Positions 45,315-54,066 of a DNA stretch of 64,000 nt are shown here, piece after piece. A model generated the notes under the pieces. That model saw only the letters and a program-made list of their open reading frames with translations, was not told the DNA's origin and made no database searches. This DNA comes from a bacterium (GTDB lineage Bacteria; Cyanobacteriota; Vampirovibrionia; Gastranaerophilales; Gastranaerophilaceae). The translations under genes and the position numbers were made by a program. Location: contig JAGBXP010000035.1 of NCBI GenBank assembly GCA_017629215.1, positions 1-64,000 of the forward strand, in the 5' to 3' direction. Each line of letters begins with the position of its first letter. The stretch's first letter is position 1.

Positions 45315-46229
45315 ATGTCAGAAGACAAGTTACAATTATTTAATATGCCTTCAAATGTTAAAGGTATGGTTTTAATATACAATAATTCATATGTCTTATG
45401 TGAAGATTCAATACACAAAGTTCAGACTGGAACTATGATAGATATCCACAACGAATATGAAAAAGTTCCTTCTTCAAATATACATGTAATTTCTAATGGT
45501 GCAAATAGGAATATTATTACAGAAATATGGCAAATTATGCAGAAGCTTGAACTGTTAGAATTAAGTGATAAAAATCGACAAAATATCAAAATGCGTTATT
45601 ACTTTTGCAATGTAAAGAAAAATTTATTGGATATTATTGAAGATCTTTCAAGTCTTATTGATGCTTATGAAAAATTTACTTCAATTTATGAGCAAGAATG
45701 TCATAAAACTACCCAAACAATAGTAGAAGATGTTATAACAGATCATCCATTCATACCTAATTTAAACAATGAGATTAAAATTATTATTGTAGATATAATT
45801 GGTGGTTTATTAAATAAATTAGCTCAATTAATAGTAAATATTTTTGAATTAAGTAACACTCAACAAGATAAAATTATGAGTAATGACAAGCGTTTAGATG
45901 AAGCGGTAGGTATATTAAATAATAAAAAAATAATACAAAACAATTCCTTGTTATTAAAATACGTTAATAGTGAATATGCTAATTTTATTAGCAGATTGGT
46001 TCAAATCAGAAATAAAATTGAACATCCGAGTCGAAATCAAAATGTAGAAATTGTAAATTTTTTCTTGCAAGCAAATGGTTCTTATGGTGTACCTTATTGG
46101 AATTTAAATATTAATAAGTATAGGGGTTCCTTTGTTCTGATAGAAGAATTGGAAAGTACTTATCTTAATATTTTAAATTTTGTTGAAAATTTTATTAAAT
46201 TACTTATTAATGAAAAATTTAATTTTTAA
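45315..46229 (+). CDS. Uncharacterised protein with HEPN-like RNase motif
   Basis: A 304-aa soluble, mostly helical protein with an AGGAG ribosome site. An N-terminal beta-rich segment (about 15-60) precedes long helices. Around residues 235-241 it has RNKIEHP, which matches the HEPN R-x4-H motif and the common 'RNKIEHP' wording of HEPN-like families. If real, it may be a toxin-like RNase. It sits downstream of the XRE gene in the island beside tRNA-Met. No classic two-component HEPN-MNT partner is seen. Confidence 0.5.
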   Translation: MSEDKLQLFNMPSNVKGMVLIYNNSYVLCEDSIHKVQTGTMIDIHNEYEKVPSSNIHVISNGANRNIITEIWQIMQKLELLELSDKNRQNIKMRYYFCNVKKNLLDIIEDLSSLIDAYEKFTSIYEQECHKTTQTIVEDVITDHPFIPNLNNEIKIIIVDIIGGLLNKLAQLIVNIFELSNTQQDKIMSNDKRLDEAVGILNNKKIIQNNSLLLKYVNSEYANFISRLVQIRNKIEHPSRNQNVEIVNFFLQANGSYGVPYWNLNINKYRGSFVLIEELESTYLNILNFVENFIKLLINEKFNF

Positions 46230-46827
46230 AATTTTCAAATAAATTACATTGGTGGAATAATTATTCCTAAAATTGCCTAATTTTGCAATTTTGACAAAAT
46301 TAGGTTCAAAGTCTTTCTGCAACTGCCTTTAAATTGAATTTACCCCAAAATGTAATTAAAGCTCAATAAATTACATTTGATGTAATTTATTCAAAACTTC
46401 CCTCAAAGTCGGAAACACACTTGCTGAAATACATTTACCCCCTTCCCTCAAAAGTGGGAAGATGTAATCAATGTAATTCAAAATGTAATTATAAAAATAA
46501 AACGAATTCACCTTTTTGTCATCCTGAATTTTTTACACTTTACTTACAAATTTGTAGTTATTATACCAAACTTAATTTATTTACCCCTCAGGATCTAACC
46601 AGAATGCAGTAAACACGACAAGTCAATAGCATATTTCACTGGACTGCTTCGTCGGATTTCATCCTTCCTCGCAGAGACGTGTTCAATCAGCTATTCTGCT
46701 GGGTTGCACCCTGTCTACATTACCTTATTTGCTACTTAATTTGTAACAATTTCTTAATAATCGAGAAAAATATCTACAAGCTTGATAGTGTTGCGATTGC
46801 TTCTTGAAAGCAGGCAACTTATATTCT
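46230..46827. other. Gene-poor, repeat-rich 598-bp stretch closing the island
   Basis: I see no convincing gene; a 63-aa frame (46421-46612) looks like translated repeat. The stretch holds an array of seven ATGTAAT-type repeats (46242-46490), a perfect 10-bp inverted repeat (CCTAATTTTG 46276-46285 / CAAAATTAGG 46295-46304), and a dispersed-repeat core near 46640-46681 (CTGGACTGCTTCGTC...CCTCGCAGAGACG) related to the element at 195-273. Confidence 0.6.
46242..46490. repeat. Iteron-like array of AATGTAATT repeats
   Basis: Seven copies of the 9-mer AATGTAATT or one-to-two-base variants occur in both orientations: 46242-46250 (-), 46349-46357 (+), 46369-46377 (-), 46379-46387 (+), 46461-46469, 46470-46478 and 46482-46490 (+). 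Two copies form an inverted pair around 46378. Such clustering suggests a protein-binding array. Confidence 0.55.
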
Positions 46828-48714
46828 TTAGTTATTTAAACAAATTAAATCTTCTACTTCTTTAATTCTACATTTAATATTTTTATAAAACTGGCTTAAT
46901 TTATTATTAATATTTGAAACATTCTGAAGATTAAACTCTTTAAGCATTTTCATCTCATAATCTAAATCTATTTTATACTCAGTAATTATCAACTCCAAAA
47001 GTTTAGAAGAATTTGCTAAATTATTGGTTAAATCTAAATAATTCTCTGTTACCTTCCTTAGTGTTTTTAAAATTTCTTCGTTTATTGTACGATAGCGTTT
47101 AATATTGTTTTGGATATTTTTTGTTAATTTTTCACCTTCATCAATTATATTAAAAGCTGTTTTTAATTCTGATAATTTGGCTTTTAAATTGTTAGAAATT
47201 TTTTCTTTATCAAGTTTAATATGATTACCGAGTTCTATTTTCTCAATAGGTTTTACATTTTTTAAAGCCTCTTCTAATGACAGGTTTTTAAAGCCGTCAA
47301 TTTGAGCTCCCACAAGTGAAGTGTTAATATATTCTCTATCATTAAATACCTGAGTATATTGATATAATGGCTTTATAAATGTACTGTATACCGATTCGGT
47401 TGGGATTTGTTCACCATTAATCCCTTTTACATAATATAAAGCAGAGTTTAAATTTTTAAGTCTTTCTAAAGCAGTGTTTTCTCTAGTTATTGGATCTGGA
47501 GATGGTGAGATTGCTTTTGCAAATTGTTCAAAATCTTTAGCTGTAATTTCCCAACATTTTTTTTCATTATTATATGTGCAACATAAATCTTTATAAGCTG
47601 AATCTTTACTGTAGCATTGACCTTCAATGTATGCTAAATCTTGACCTACTAGAATTATTTTTGAGCATCCTAACAATCTTGCACAATTTAATGCTGTGTA
47701 TGATACTGTACCTCTTGAGCAATATTCGTCATTTTCCTCTTCACATATCTCTGCCCAAAAATTATTTATTGGTGAATTTGATGAAATATGTGAATAAATA
47801 TTTTTATATTTATAATTTCTAAGTGCAGGGTTTGCATACGGTTCTGTTATGAAATTAACTTCGCTTAAATCTAAGCCTTCCACCTGTCTAGAGGAATTAT
47901 ATGTTTCAATAATACACAAAAAATCTGGTTTTATATCATTAGCATAAAGCGTTTTAACAGCAGTTCCTACAGTAAATAGTACAAATCTATCTCTATATTT
48001 TTTTAATGTTTCAATGTTTCTATCTAATGTTGGACCAGCAGATACAACAACTGCTGTTTTATCCTTATATATATCTTTATATCTAGCTAATGGATATTCA
48101 TTATGTAAATTCGGCAAATTCTTTAATAACATTATCAAAGATGGATAAAGCTTGTATTGAGTAAATTTTAAATCTAAAGAAAAAGAAGCTACTGTATTTT
48201 GTAATTGTTTAATTATTTCATCAAATTTTTCAGGATTAAAATTACGTTGGCTAGGTAATGATAAAACGACTGGTGAATTTTTTATTCCAGATTTTTTATA
48301 AATATATCCTGATAACATTTCTATTGTAGAAGCTATATAGACATTCTCCTTGAGAATGTCCTCTGAAAAATCTACTAGAGTAAAAGCGAACCAAAGAATA
48401 TTCAAATCTGGCTCATAAAGAATTACAGTACCTTGTGATTTTAGGCTTGCAACCTGAAAAAGATAACCCAAACCAAGCCCATACACTATATGGATAGAAA
48501 CTGGAGTATTAACTGAAGAGTCAAAAATTTGATGTGCTTCTGCTAAAGGGTTTGTTTGATGATGTATGATTGTATTTTTGTATTCAATATTATACGCATT
48601 ATTAAGTTGTACTATTTTGGGTAATTCTGTTGGAATATATTTTTGAAGCTCTTGTGTAAGCTCTGGATTTTTTTGTTTAAGTGCTGTTAAATTTTTTATA
48701 AAAATATTGTTCAT
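46828..48714 (-). CDS. DUF115/Maf-type motility accessory glycosyltransferase
   Basis: A 628-aa cytoplasmic protein. The central part holds the DUF115 (MAF_flag10, MptE-like) domain: AVVVSAGPTLDRNIETLKKY near residue 220, FTVGTAVKTLYANDIKPDF, and SRGTVSYTALNCARLLGCS followed by LVGQDLAYI. Motility accessory factors of this family attach nonulosonic sugars (pseudaminic or legionaminic acid) to flagellin. The N-terminal 200 residues and the helical C-terminus are variable. The flagellar rod genes in the window support that role; flagellin itself is not here. Confidence 0.8.
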   Translation of the reverse strand: MNNIFIKNLTALKQKNPELTQELQKYIPTELPKIVQLNNAYNIEYKNTIIHHQTNPLAEAHQIFDSSVNTPVSIHIVYGLGLGYLFQVASLKSQGTVILYEPDLNILWFAFTLVDFSEDILKENVYIASTIEMLSGYIYKKSGIKNSPVVLSLPSQRNFNPEKFDEIIKQLQNTVASFSLDLKFTQYKLYPSLIMLLKNLPNLHNEYPLARYKDIYKDKTAVVVSAGPTLDRNIETLKKYRDRFVLFTVGTAVKTLYANDIKPDFLCIIETYNSSRQVEGLDLSEVNFITEPYANPALRNYKYKNIYSHISSNSPINNFWAEICEEENDEYCSRGTVSYTALNCARLLGCSKIILVGQDLAYIEGQCYSKDSAYKDLCCTYNNEKKCWEITAKDFEQFAKAISPSPDPITRENTALERLKNLNSALYYVKGINGEQIPTESVYSTFIKPLYQYTQVFNDREYINTSLVGAQIDGFKNLSLEEALKNVKPIEKIELGNHIKLDKEKISNNLKAKLSELKTAFNIIDEGEKLTKNIQNNIKRYRTINEEILKTLRKVTENYLDLTNNLANSSKLLELIITEYKIDLDYEMKMLKEFNLQNVSNINNKLSQFYKNIKCRIKEVEDLICLNN

Positions 48715-48747
48715 CTTTTATTATCCATTTCATATAAGTATTAAATT

Positions 48748-49776
48748 TTATAATACATTGTCAACTTTGCCTTTTAATTGTCCACAAGCTGCGTCAATAT
48801 CTGCTCCACGTTCCAAGCGAACAGTAACTTTTTTACCTGAATGTTCAAGTAAATATTTAAACTTCATAATGTTATTATTAGATGATTTTTTAAACTTATC
48901 GTTGCTAGTTGAGTTATATGGAATTAAATTAATATTACATTTCAAATCTTTTAGTAAATATCCTAATTCCTTTGCAACTTCAGTTGTGTCATTAAAATTA
49001 TTTATTAAAATATATTCTACTGTAATTCTCCTACCTGTTTTTTCAACATAGTTCAATAAAGCTTTTTTAAGCTCATCAATAGGATATTTATTTTCTATAG
49101 GCATTATTTCTGCTCTTAGTTTATGATTAGGTGCGTGAAGTGATATTGCAAGAGTTGATTGTAACTCTTTTTCTGCAAGTTCGTTTATTTTAGGAATAAT
49201 ACCACTTGTCGAAATAGTTATCCTTCTTGCACCGATTTGAAAATCATTATTAAAGATTTCAATAGCTTTTAGTACATTTGTCAAATTTAATAATGGTTCT
49301 CCTTGACCCATAAAGACAATATTTGTAACTTTTAGTCCAGTATCTCGCTGAATAGTTAAAACTTGTTCTATAATTTCAACAAAACTAAGGTTTCTAATAA
49401 AACCTCTTTTTCCAGTTGCACAAAAAGAGCAATTAACTGCGCAACCAACTTGTGAACTAACGCAAGCTGTTAAGTTAGCTCTATTATCAAATCTCATAAG
49501 AACAGTCTCTACGCATTCACCATCTGGATATTCGATTAAATATTTAATAGTACCATCTGAACTAACTTGTTTAACTTTAATTTTAGTTTCTGTAATAATC
49601 GCTTTTGTTTTTAACTCTTCTCTAAACTCTTTTGAAAGATTTGTCATCTCATCGATATTAGAAACCGATTTAAAATAAATCCAATTATGAACTTGTTTTG
49701 CACGAAACTTTGTTACCCCAAATTCTTCCATAAAATTTTCTAACTGTTCTAAGCTTAATCCTGATAATACTTTCAT
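48748..49776 (-). CDS. rlmN: 23S rRNA (adenine2503-C2)-methyltransferase RlmN
   Basis: A 342-aa radical-SAM enzyme. Motifs: KFRAKQVHNWIYFK at the N-terminus, CVSSQVGCAVNCSFCATGK with the three cluster cysteines near 106-113, NIVFMGQGEPLLN, SLHAPNH, and the C-terminal active Cys in DIDAACGQL. RlmN methylates A2503 of 23S rRNA and A37 of some tRNAs. It is preceded upstream by the YkgJ-type gene, 19 nt away, and probably shares its transcript. Confidence 0.95.
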   Translation of the reverse strand: MKVLSGLSLEQLENFMEEFGVTKFRAKQVHNWIYFKSVSNIDEMTNLSKEFREELKTKAIITETKIKVKQVSSDGTIKYLIEYPDGECVETVLMRFDNRANLTACVSSQVGCAVNCSFCATGKRGFIRNLSFVEIIEQVLTIQRDTGLKVTNIVFMGQGEPLLNLTNVLKAIEIFNNDFQIGARRITISTSGIIPKINELAEKELQSTLAISLHAPNHKLRAEIMPIENKYPIDELKKALLNYVEKTGRRITVEYILINNFNDTTEVAKELGYLLKDLKCNINLIPYNSTSNDKFKKSSNNNIMKFKYLLEHSGKKVTVRLERGADIDAACGQLKGKVDNVL

Positions 49777-49795
49777 ATTTTTCCCTATATTAAAT

Positions 49796-50536
49796 TTATG
49801 CTAGTTTTGTTTTATAAAATACAATTATATCTGTTTTTGCCTTTAACAACATCGCTTGTCTGTTAATATCTTCTTTCCATTTATTAAAACTACACTCTGA
49901 AGGAAGTAACTTGAGGGGATTATGAGGAAAATCTTTGCAAATATCTGGTCGATTTTCATAATCTGAACATAAATTTTCTTCGAGTTTTGGACAATAATAA
50001 TAATAAATTTTCTGATCATCTAATATCTTATTGAGAAGTTCAAAGTATTCAGGATTTGCAAGTTTGACTTCTTCTTCTGTTTTATAAGGAACAAAAACTG
50101 ATACAAAATCTGCAGAATACTTATCACCACGCATAGCTCTTTGTTTTAGTTGTTCATAAGAATATTCGCTAGTTGCGAATTTACAGCAACTTGCACAACA
50201 ACTGCAAGAATAATCTTGTTTTTTATCCATAATTGCTTTATAGGTATTTTTTAATTTTTGTTTATATTCACCATCTAAAAAACTTAGGATTTGCTTTTGC
50301 CAATCTCTATATTGACAACCTATTGGATAATCAGTGAAAACATCTTTCTTTTGGATTTTACAATTTTGAACCTTGCAATTTGCACAAGGATTTTTTGGTT
50401 TAAATTTCTCTATTTCTCTTCTTATTGACTCTGCTGCTTCAATAAATATTTGCTCATAATTATCTTTTAATGAATTATACTGTTCATTTAAGGATGTAGA
50501 AGTATTATTAGTATCTGAATTAAAAAAGTTATGCAT
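49796..50536 (-). CDS. YkgJ-family Cys-cluster protein (second copy)
   Basis: Start uncertain: ATG 50536 (MHNFFNSD) is given; a frame from 50572 adds 12 residues, and neither has a clear ribosome site. The 246-aa protein has CANCKVQNCKIQKK and YPIGCQYRDW in the first third. It then has the YkgJ core CSCCASCCKFA (near 118), YYYYCPKLEEN, CSDYENRPDICKDFPHNP and a late Cys. The family is presumed to bind zinc or Fe-S. The extra N-terminal Cys cluster is not present in the smaller paralogue at 3725. Confidence 0.7.
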   Translation of the reverse strand: MHNFFNSDTNNTSTSLNEQYNSLKDNYEQIFIEAAESIRREIEKFKPKNPCANCKVQNCKIQKKDVFTDYPIGCQYRDWQKQILSFLDGEYKQKLKNTYKAIMDKKQDYSCSCCASCCKFATSEYSYEQLKQRAMRGDKYSADFVSVFVPYKTEEEVKLANPEYFELLNKILDDQKIYYYYCPKLEENLCSDYENRPDICKDFPHNPLKLLPSECSFNKWKEDINRQAMLLKAKTDIIVFYKTKLA

Positions 50537-50623
50537 AGTAATAATATTAACATAAATTACCCATTCATACAATGAAGTCTTTGGATGAAGCTTATATTAT
50601 ATATGCGTAATTGGAGGAGTCTT

Positions 50624-51016
50624 ATGACTGAAAAATTAGAAATTTATAAATGTAATATTTGTGGAAATTTAGTTCAGGTATTAATAAACGGAATGGGAGA
50701 ATTAGTTTGTTGTGGTGAGCCAATGCAATTATTAATCCCTAAAACTACAGAAGAAGATACTAGCTTAGTAGAAAAACATGTACCTATAATTAAACAAGAA
50801 GAAAATGCTCGTTTTGTAAAATTAGAGCATCATCCAATGACAAAAGAACATTTTATTCAATTTATAGAAGTTTATTCTAAAGATAAATCTAGTTTGTATT
50901 TAAAGTTTTTTAACCCAAATGAGCCTGCTGAATTAGATATAACGTATTTTGAAAAAGACATTAATGCTATAGAGCATTGTAATTTACATGGATTATGGAG
51001 GAATATTAATGATTAG
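50624..51016 (+). CDS. Desulfoferrodoxin / superoxide reductase
   Basis: ATG 50624 with ribosome site GGAGGAG gives 130 aa. The N-terminal desulforedoxin-like centre has CNICG and CCGEPM (Cys at about 9, 12, 28 and 29). The catalytic iron centre uses His in VEKHVP and EHHPM plus Cys and His in the terminal CNLHGLW. It reduces superoxide to peroxide without making oxygen, a defence typical of anaerobes. It overlaps the ferritin gene by 8 nt, pairing superoxide removal with iron storage. Confidence 0.92.
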   Translation: MTEKLEIYKCNICGNLVQVLINGMGELVCCGEPMQLLIPKTTEEDTSLVEKHVPIIKQEENARFVKLEHHPMTKEHFIQFIEVYSKDKSSLYLKFFNPNEPAELDITYFEKDINAIEHCNLHGLWRNIND

Positions 51017-51500
51017 TGAAAAAATAAATGAAATTTTAAATGAACAAATTAATAGGGAGTTTTATTCTGGTTATTTATATTTGTCAATGTCAGCTCATTT
51101 AAAAGAATTAGGTTTAAATGGGTTTGCAAAATGGATAAAAATTCAAGCTAAGGAAGAAGTTGAACACGGCCTAAAAATTTTTGATTATTTAATAAATTCT
51201 AATAGCTTTGTTACACTTAAACAAATACGAACACCTGAATTTGAATTTCGAGGCGTTTTATCAATTTTTAATCATATTTATGAGCATGAACAATGTATAA
51301 CTAAATCCATTATGAAAATTGCTCAACTTGCTGACGAAGAATGTGATAGAACGACATTGGCTTTTATTGATTGGTTTATTAAAGAACAGTTAGAAGAGGA
51401 GGAAGCCGTTAAAAATATCATTAAACGCCTTGAACTATTTGGTGAAGATAAGGTTGCTTTATATCTGATAGATAAAGAGCTTGATGAAAGAGCTGTCTAG
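51009..51500 (+). CDS. ftnA: Bacterial non-haem ferritin
   Basis: Starts at ATG 51009 with GGAGG upstream, giving 163 aa. The four-helix bundle carries the ferroxidase ligands: EFYSGYLYLSMSAHL (Glu near 17), KEEVEHGLKIFDYL (Glu and His near 50-53), then EHEQCITKS and KEQLEEEE. It oxidises and stores iron. Translationally coupled to superoxide reductase. The gene's end overlaps the convergent PurD-like gene by 4 nt. Confidence 0.92.
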   Translation: MISEKINEILNEQINREFYSGYLYLSMSAHLKELGLNGFAKWIKIQAKEEVEHGLKIFDYLINSNSFVTLKQIRTPEFEFRGVLSIFNHIYEHEQCITKSIMKIAQLADEECDRTTLAFIDWFIKEQLEEEEAVKNIIKRLELFGEDKVALYLIDKELDERAV

Positions 51501-52300
51501 AGTTTTAATTCGTTTAATTTTTGATAAATTGCAGAATTTAGTATGTACAAAAAGTCCGTCTTAATATTTTCAATGTTGGAGTTTTCGCATAAACGCATTT
51601 TGAAATCTAACACATACCAATCATTTTTTGTCCAAATAAGTTCAGTAGTTATAAAACTTATAAAATCAGCTTTTTCTTCTGAGAACATGATATTTAATCG
51701 AGTTTTTATTAAATCAAGCCTATCTTCTTGAACTTCTGTTAAAATTTCATCTATTGGAAAACTTAATAAGTTTTTTCCATCCCATAATGATAATAAATAA
51801 AAAACTTTACCATTAAGATATTCTTCTAAAAAAGTTTCTTGTTCTATTAATTTTTCTTTTATATCAACAAGCTCTTGCATTGAATTTGCGATTTCTACTG
51901 CAAGAGAGTTTTTTGTTTTAATAATAACTGGAAATGTTAAAGGTACTTTTATAACAGAAGGATTATTTATTGAATAATAATTCATTAATTGTTTCGCAAC
52001 CAATCTTGAATTTTCTAAATTATACCATTTCGGATTAACAGCAATTATATTTAACAATTTTTTTTTAAATATCTCTACAATTCCAGCTTTTATTAATGTT
52101 TTATCTGCAATAATTGCAATATCAATTTGTAAAGCTTTAGCTTTCCAAGCAAGTTCATTCAAATCTTTATATTCAATATTTGGAATATCTTCTAAAGGTT
52201 CTTCAGAAGCAGTGTAAATCTTATCTAAAAGCTTTGACTTTAGACAAAGATTGATTATTTTTTGTTCAAATATACCACTGTTAATTATTAGGATGTTCAT
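51497..52300 (-). CDS. Reduced PurD-like (GAR synthetase-like) ATP-grasp protein
   Basis: A 267-aa protein. The N-terminal part follows the glycinamide ribonucleotide synthetase order: MNILIINSGIFEQKIINLCL (the N-domain loop, lacking GxGREH), ADKTLIKAGIVEIFKKK, then ENSRLVAKQLMNYYSI and PVIIKTKNSLAVEIA. The C-terminal half only partly covers an ATP-grasp domain (VLDFKMRLCENS near 230). At 267 aa against about 420 it lacks much of the usual enzyme, and key glycine-rich motifs are missing. It is probably not a functional PurD; it may be a derived ATP-grasp protein of unknown function. Confidence 0.55.
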   Translation of the reverse strand: MNILIINSGIFEQKIINLCLKSKLLDKIYTASEEPLEDIPNIEYKDLNELAWKAKALQIDIAIIADKTLIKAGIVEIFKKKLLNIIAVNPKWYNLENSRLVAKQLMNYYSINNPSVIKVPLTFPVIIKTKNSLAVEIANSMQELVDIKEKLIEQETFLEEYLNGKVFYLLSLWDGKNLLSFPIDEILTEVQEDRLDLIKTRLNIMFSEEKADFISFITTELIWTKNDWYVLDFKMRLCENSNIENIKTDFLYILNSAIYQKLNELKL

Positions 52301-52353
52301 TCACTATATTATAACATATAGTAATATTAGTTGTAAAAGAATAAAATTGTTTA

Positions 52354-52362
52354 TGGTATAAA
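52354..52362 (+). promoter_or_regulatory. Extended -10 directly at a start codon
   Basis: TGGTATAAA (52354-52362) lies only 11 nt before the ATG chosen for the HTH protein, with no Shine-Dalgarno between them. This suggests leaderless or near-leaderless translation. Confidence 0.4.
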
Positions 52363-52372
52363 TATGTGTATG

Positions 52373-52774
52373 ATGAGTTTAGCAGAATTTATATCACAAA
52401 GGCGAGAAGTTGCAGGTTATTCTATTTCTGGATTAGCTGATAGAGCTTCCATACCATTGGAACTTCTTGAAGAAATAGAATCTGGAAAAGAATTGTTTTT
52501 ATCAGTTACAATGAGGCAAAAGCTTGCACGTGCTTTAAAATGTTCTCCTTTTGATATTAAAAAATATGAGAGAGAGTATGAGTTTAAAACTGTTTCTGAT
52601 GAAGATATTGAACAAATAAAAACTCAAATTCTTAATAGAGAAACTAATTTAAGGTGTCCAATATGTGGAGAGCCTTTAGTTACTCGGATTTCAAAAAGAT
52701 ATGACTTAGAGGACAATCTAGTTTTGCAACCAAAGGCTCATTGCGTAAAATGTGTATTTCAAATTAGAGAATAG
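52373..52774 (+). CDS. XRE-type HTH protein with C-terminal zinc ribbon
   Basis: ATG 52373 (MSLAEFISQRRE) gives 133 aa; two further ATGs (52364, 52370) are possible. The N-terminal 60 residues form a Cro/CI helix-turn-helix (YSISGLADRASIPLELLEEI). The C-terminus has paired CPICGEPL and HCVKCVF, a four-Cys zinc ribbon. The combination suggests a DNA-binding regulator with a metal-stabilised domain. It may be a metal or redox sensor, given nearby superoxide reductase and ferritin, but that is inference. Confidence 0.7.
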   Translation: MSLAEFISQRREVAGYSISGLADRASIPLELLEEIESGKELFLSVTMRQKLARALKCSPFDIKKYEREYEFKTVSDEDIEQIKTQILNRETNLRCPICGEPLVTRISKRYDLEDNLVLQPKAHCVKCVFQIRE

Positions 52775-52796
52775 AGATTTTTATTTATAATAAAAT

Positions 52797-53357
52797 TTAT
52801 TTTTGTGATTTTATAAATCGTTCTGCGCATTGAAACATCTCTGTAATCAAGCTAGAGTTGGAATAAATATTCATGCCTGCAGATTCTAAGACTTGTTTTA
52901 GTCTATTTTCCCAGATTTTATAAACTTCATTTTGCGATATATTAAGTGTTTTAGCAATTAAGGATAGTTCTTTGTAATCAATAGGAATTGGCAAAGCACC
53001 TCTTAACATATCAACAATATCTATTCTTTTTTTTCGAGGAAATGATTTAAGAAAATTTACTACAGATATGCCATTATCTTTTATGTAATCTTTAAGCAAT
53101 TCTACAGATTCATCAATAAGAATCGGTTCTTGTGGTATTCTATATTCTGCAAACTCTTCTGGAGCTATGTCCATGACTGTTGCAATTCTCTCAATAGTTG
53201 TGCCTCTTGTAGAAAATGGGACTGTTTCGTCAATCAAATTGTAAACGTAAGATAGAGTAACACCTATCATTTCTGCAAAATCTCGTTTGTGAAGCGATGT
53301 TTTATCAAGAAATTTTGCAACTTTTTCTGAACTTTTTTCTGGAATTATTTGTTTCAT
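52797..53357 (-). CDS. HTH-type transcriptional regulator
   Basis: A 186-aa protein with an N-terminal helix-turn-helix of Cro/CI type (KRDFAEMIGVTLSYVYNLI, about residues 24-42). A second possible HTH lies at about 129-150 (LSLIAKTLNISQNEVYKIWE). The middle holds helical FLKSFPRKKRIDIVDMLRGA. Two DNA-binding units in one chain are unusual for small regulators. It converges on the zinc-ribbon HTH gene and is divergent from ispF. Target unknown. Confidence 0.7.
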   Translation of the reverse strand: MKQIIPEKSSEKVAKFLDKTSLHKRDFAEMIGVTLSYVYNLIDETVPFSTRGTTIERIATVMDIAPEEFAEYRIPQEPILIDESVELLKDYIKDNGISVVNFLKSFPRKKRIDIVDMLRGALPIPIDYKELSLIAKTLNISQNEVYKIWENRLKQVLESAGMNIYSNSSLITEMFQCAERFIKSQK

Positions 53358-53537
53358 AGTTATATCACCTCATAAGTTTGTATTCATAAAATAATTAATT
53401 ATAAAAGATTTTATAACCCTATCTTAGATAGACAATATATTAATTTCTAAATTTGATATAATTTGAAATAAAATTTATTTTTAAAAAATAAAAGTTTTAT
53501 ATTATGATGTTGATATTAAAATCAAGAGGATAAAGCT

Positions 53538-54020
53538 ATGCAAAAATTTAGAATAGGTAATGGTTATGATATTCATAGATTAATTGAAGGTAGAGACTTA
53601 ATAATAGGTGGTATTAAAATAACACACGAAAAAGGTTTATTAGGTCATTCTGATGCTGATGTTTTGGTTCATGCTATTATTGATGCACTTTTAGGTGCGC
53701 TTGCAATGGATGATATTGGTACAATATTCCCAGATACAGATTTGAAATATAAGAATGCTGATAGTATGTTATTACTAAAAAAAGTCTATAGTAAAGTTAA
53801 GAATTCAGGATATAGAATTAATAATATAGACTCAAATATTATTGCACAAAACCCTAAAATGATGCCTTATATTCCAAAAATGCGAATGGCTATAGCTAAT
53901 GTTCTTGAAATCAAAGACTCTGATATATCTATTAAAGCAAAAACAAAAGAAAACCTTGATGCTGTTGGAGAAAATTTGGCAATAGAAGCAAATGCTGTTG
54001 TTTTGTTAGTTCAAGATTAG
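53538..54020 (+). CDS. ispF: 2-C-methyl-D-erythritol 2,4-cyclodiphosphate synthase
   Basis: A 160-aa enzyme of the MEP isoprenoid pathway. Zinc-binding and signature motifs: GNGYDIHRL (Asp, His near 11-13), GLLGHSDADVLVHAIIDALL, GDIGTIFPDTD-type AMDDIGTIFPDTDLKYK, and KAKTKENLDAVGE. Length and all motifs are canonical. Monocistronic, ribosome site AAGAGGA. Confidence 0.95.
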   Translation: MQKFRIGNGYDIHRLIEGRDLIIGGIKITHEKGLLGHSDADVLVHAIIDALLGALAMDDIGTIFPDTDLKYKNADSMLLLKKVYSKVKNSGYRINNIDSNIIAQNPKMMPYIPKMRMAIANVLEIKDSDISIKAKTKENLDAVGENLAIEANAVVLLVQD

Positions 54021-54066
54021 TATAAATCTATTTATTAAACAAAAGTTAAATTAAAAATCTTGAGTC

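Noticed and set aside
46461-46490. Possible CRISPR from three tightly spaced repeats
   Set aside because: Repeats are 9 nt and spacers 0-3 nt; no cas genes. It fits a protein-binding array, not CRISPR.
46421-46612. 63-aa frame with several Cys
   Set aside because: It lies inside the repeat-rich stretch and its peptide looks like translated dispersed repeat; no convincing ribosome site.
52797-53357. Prophage repressor interpretation of the two HTH genes at 52-53 kb
   Set aside because: No integrase, terminase or other phage genes nearby; both neighbours are core genes.
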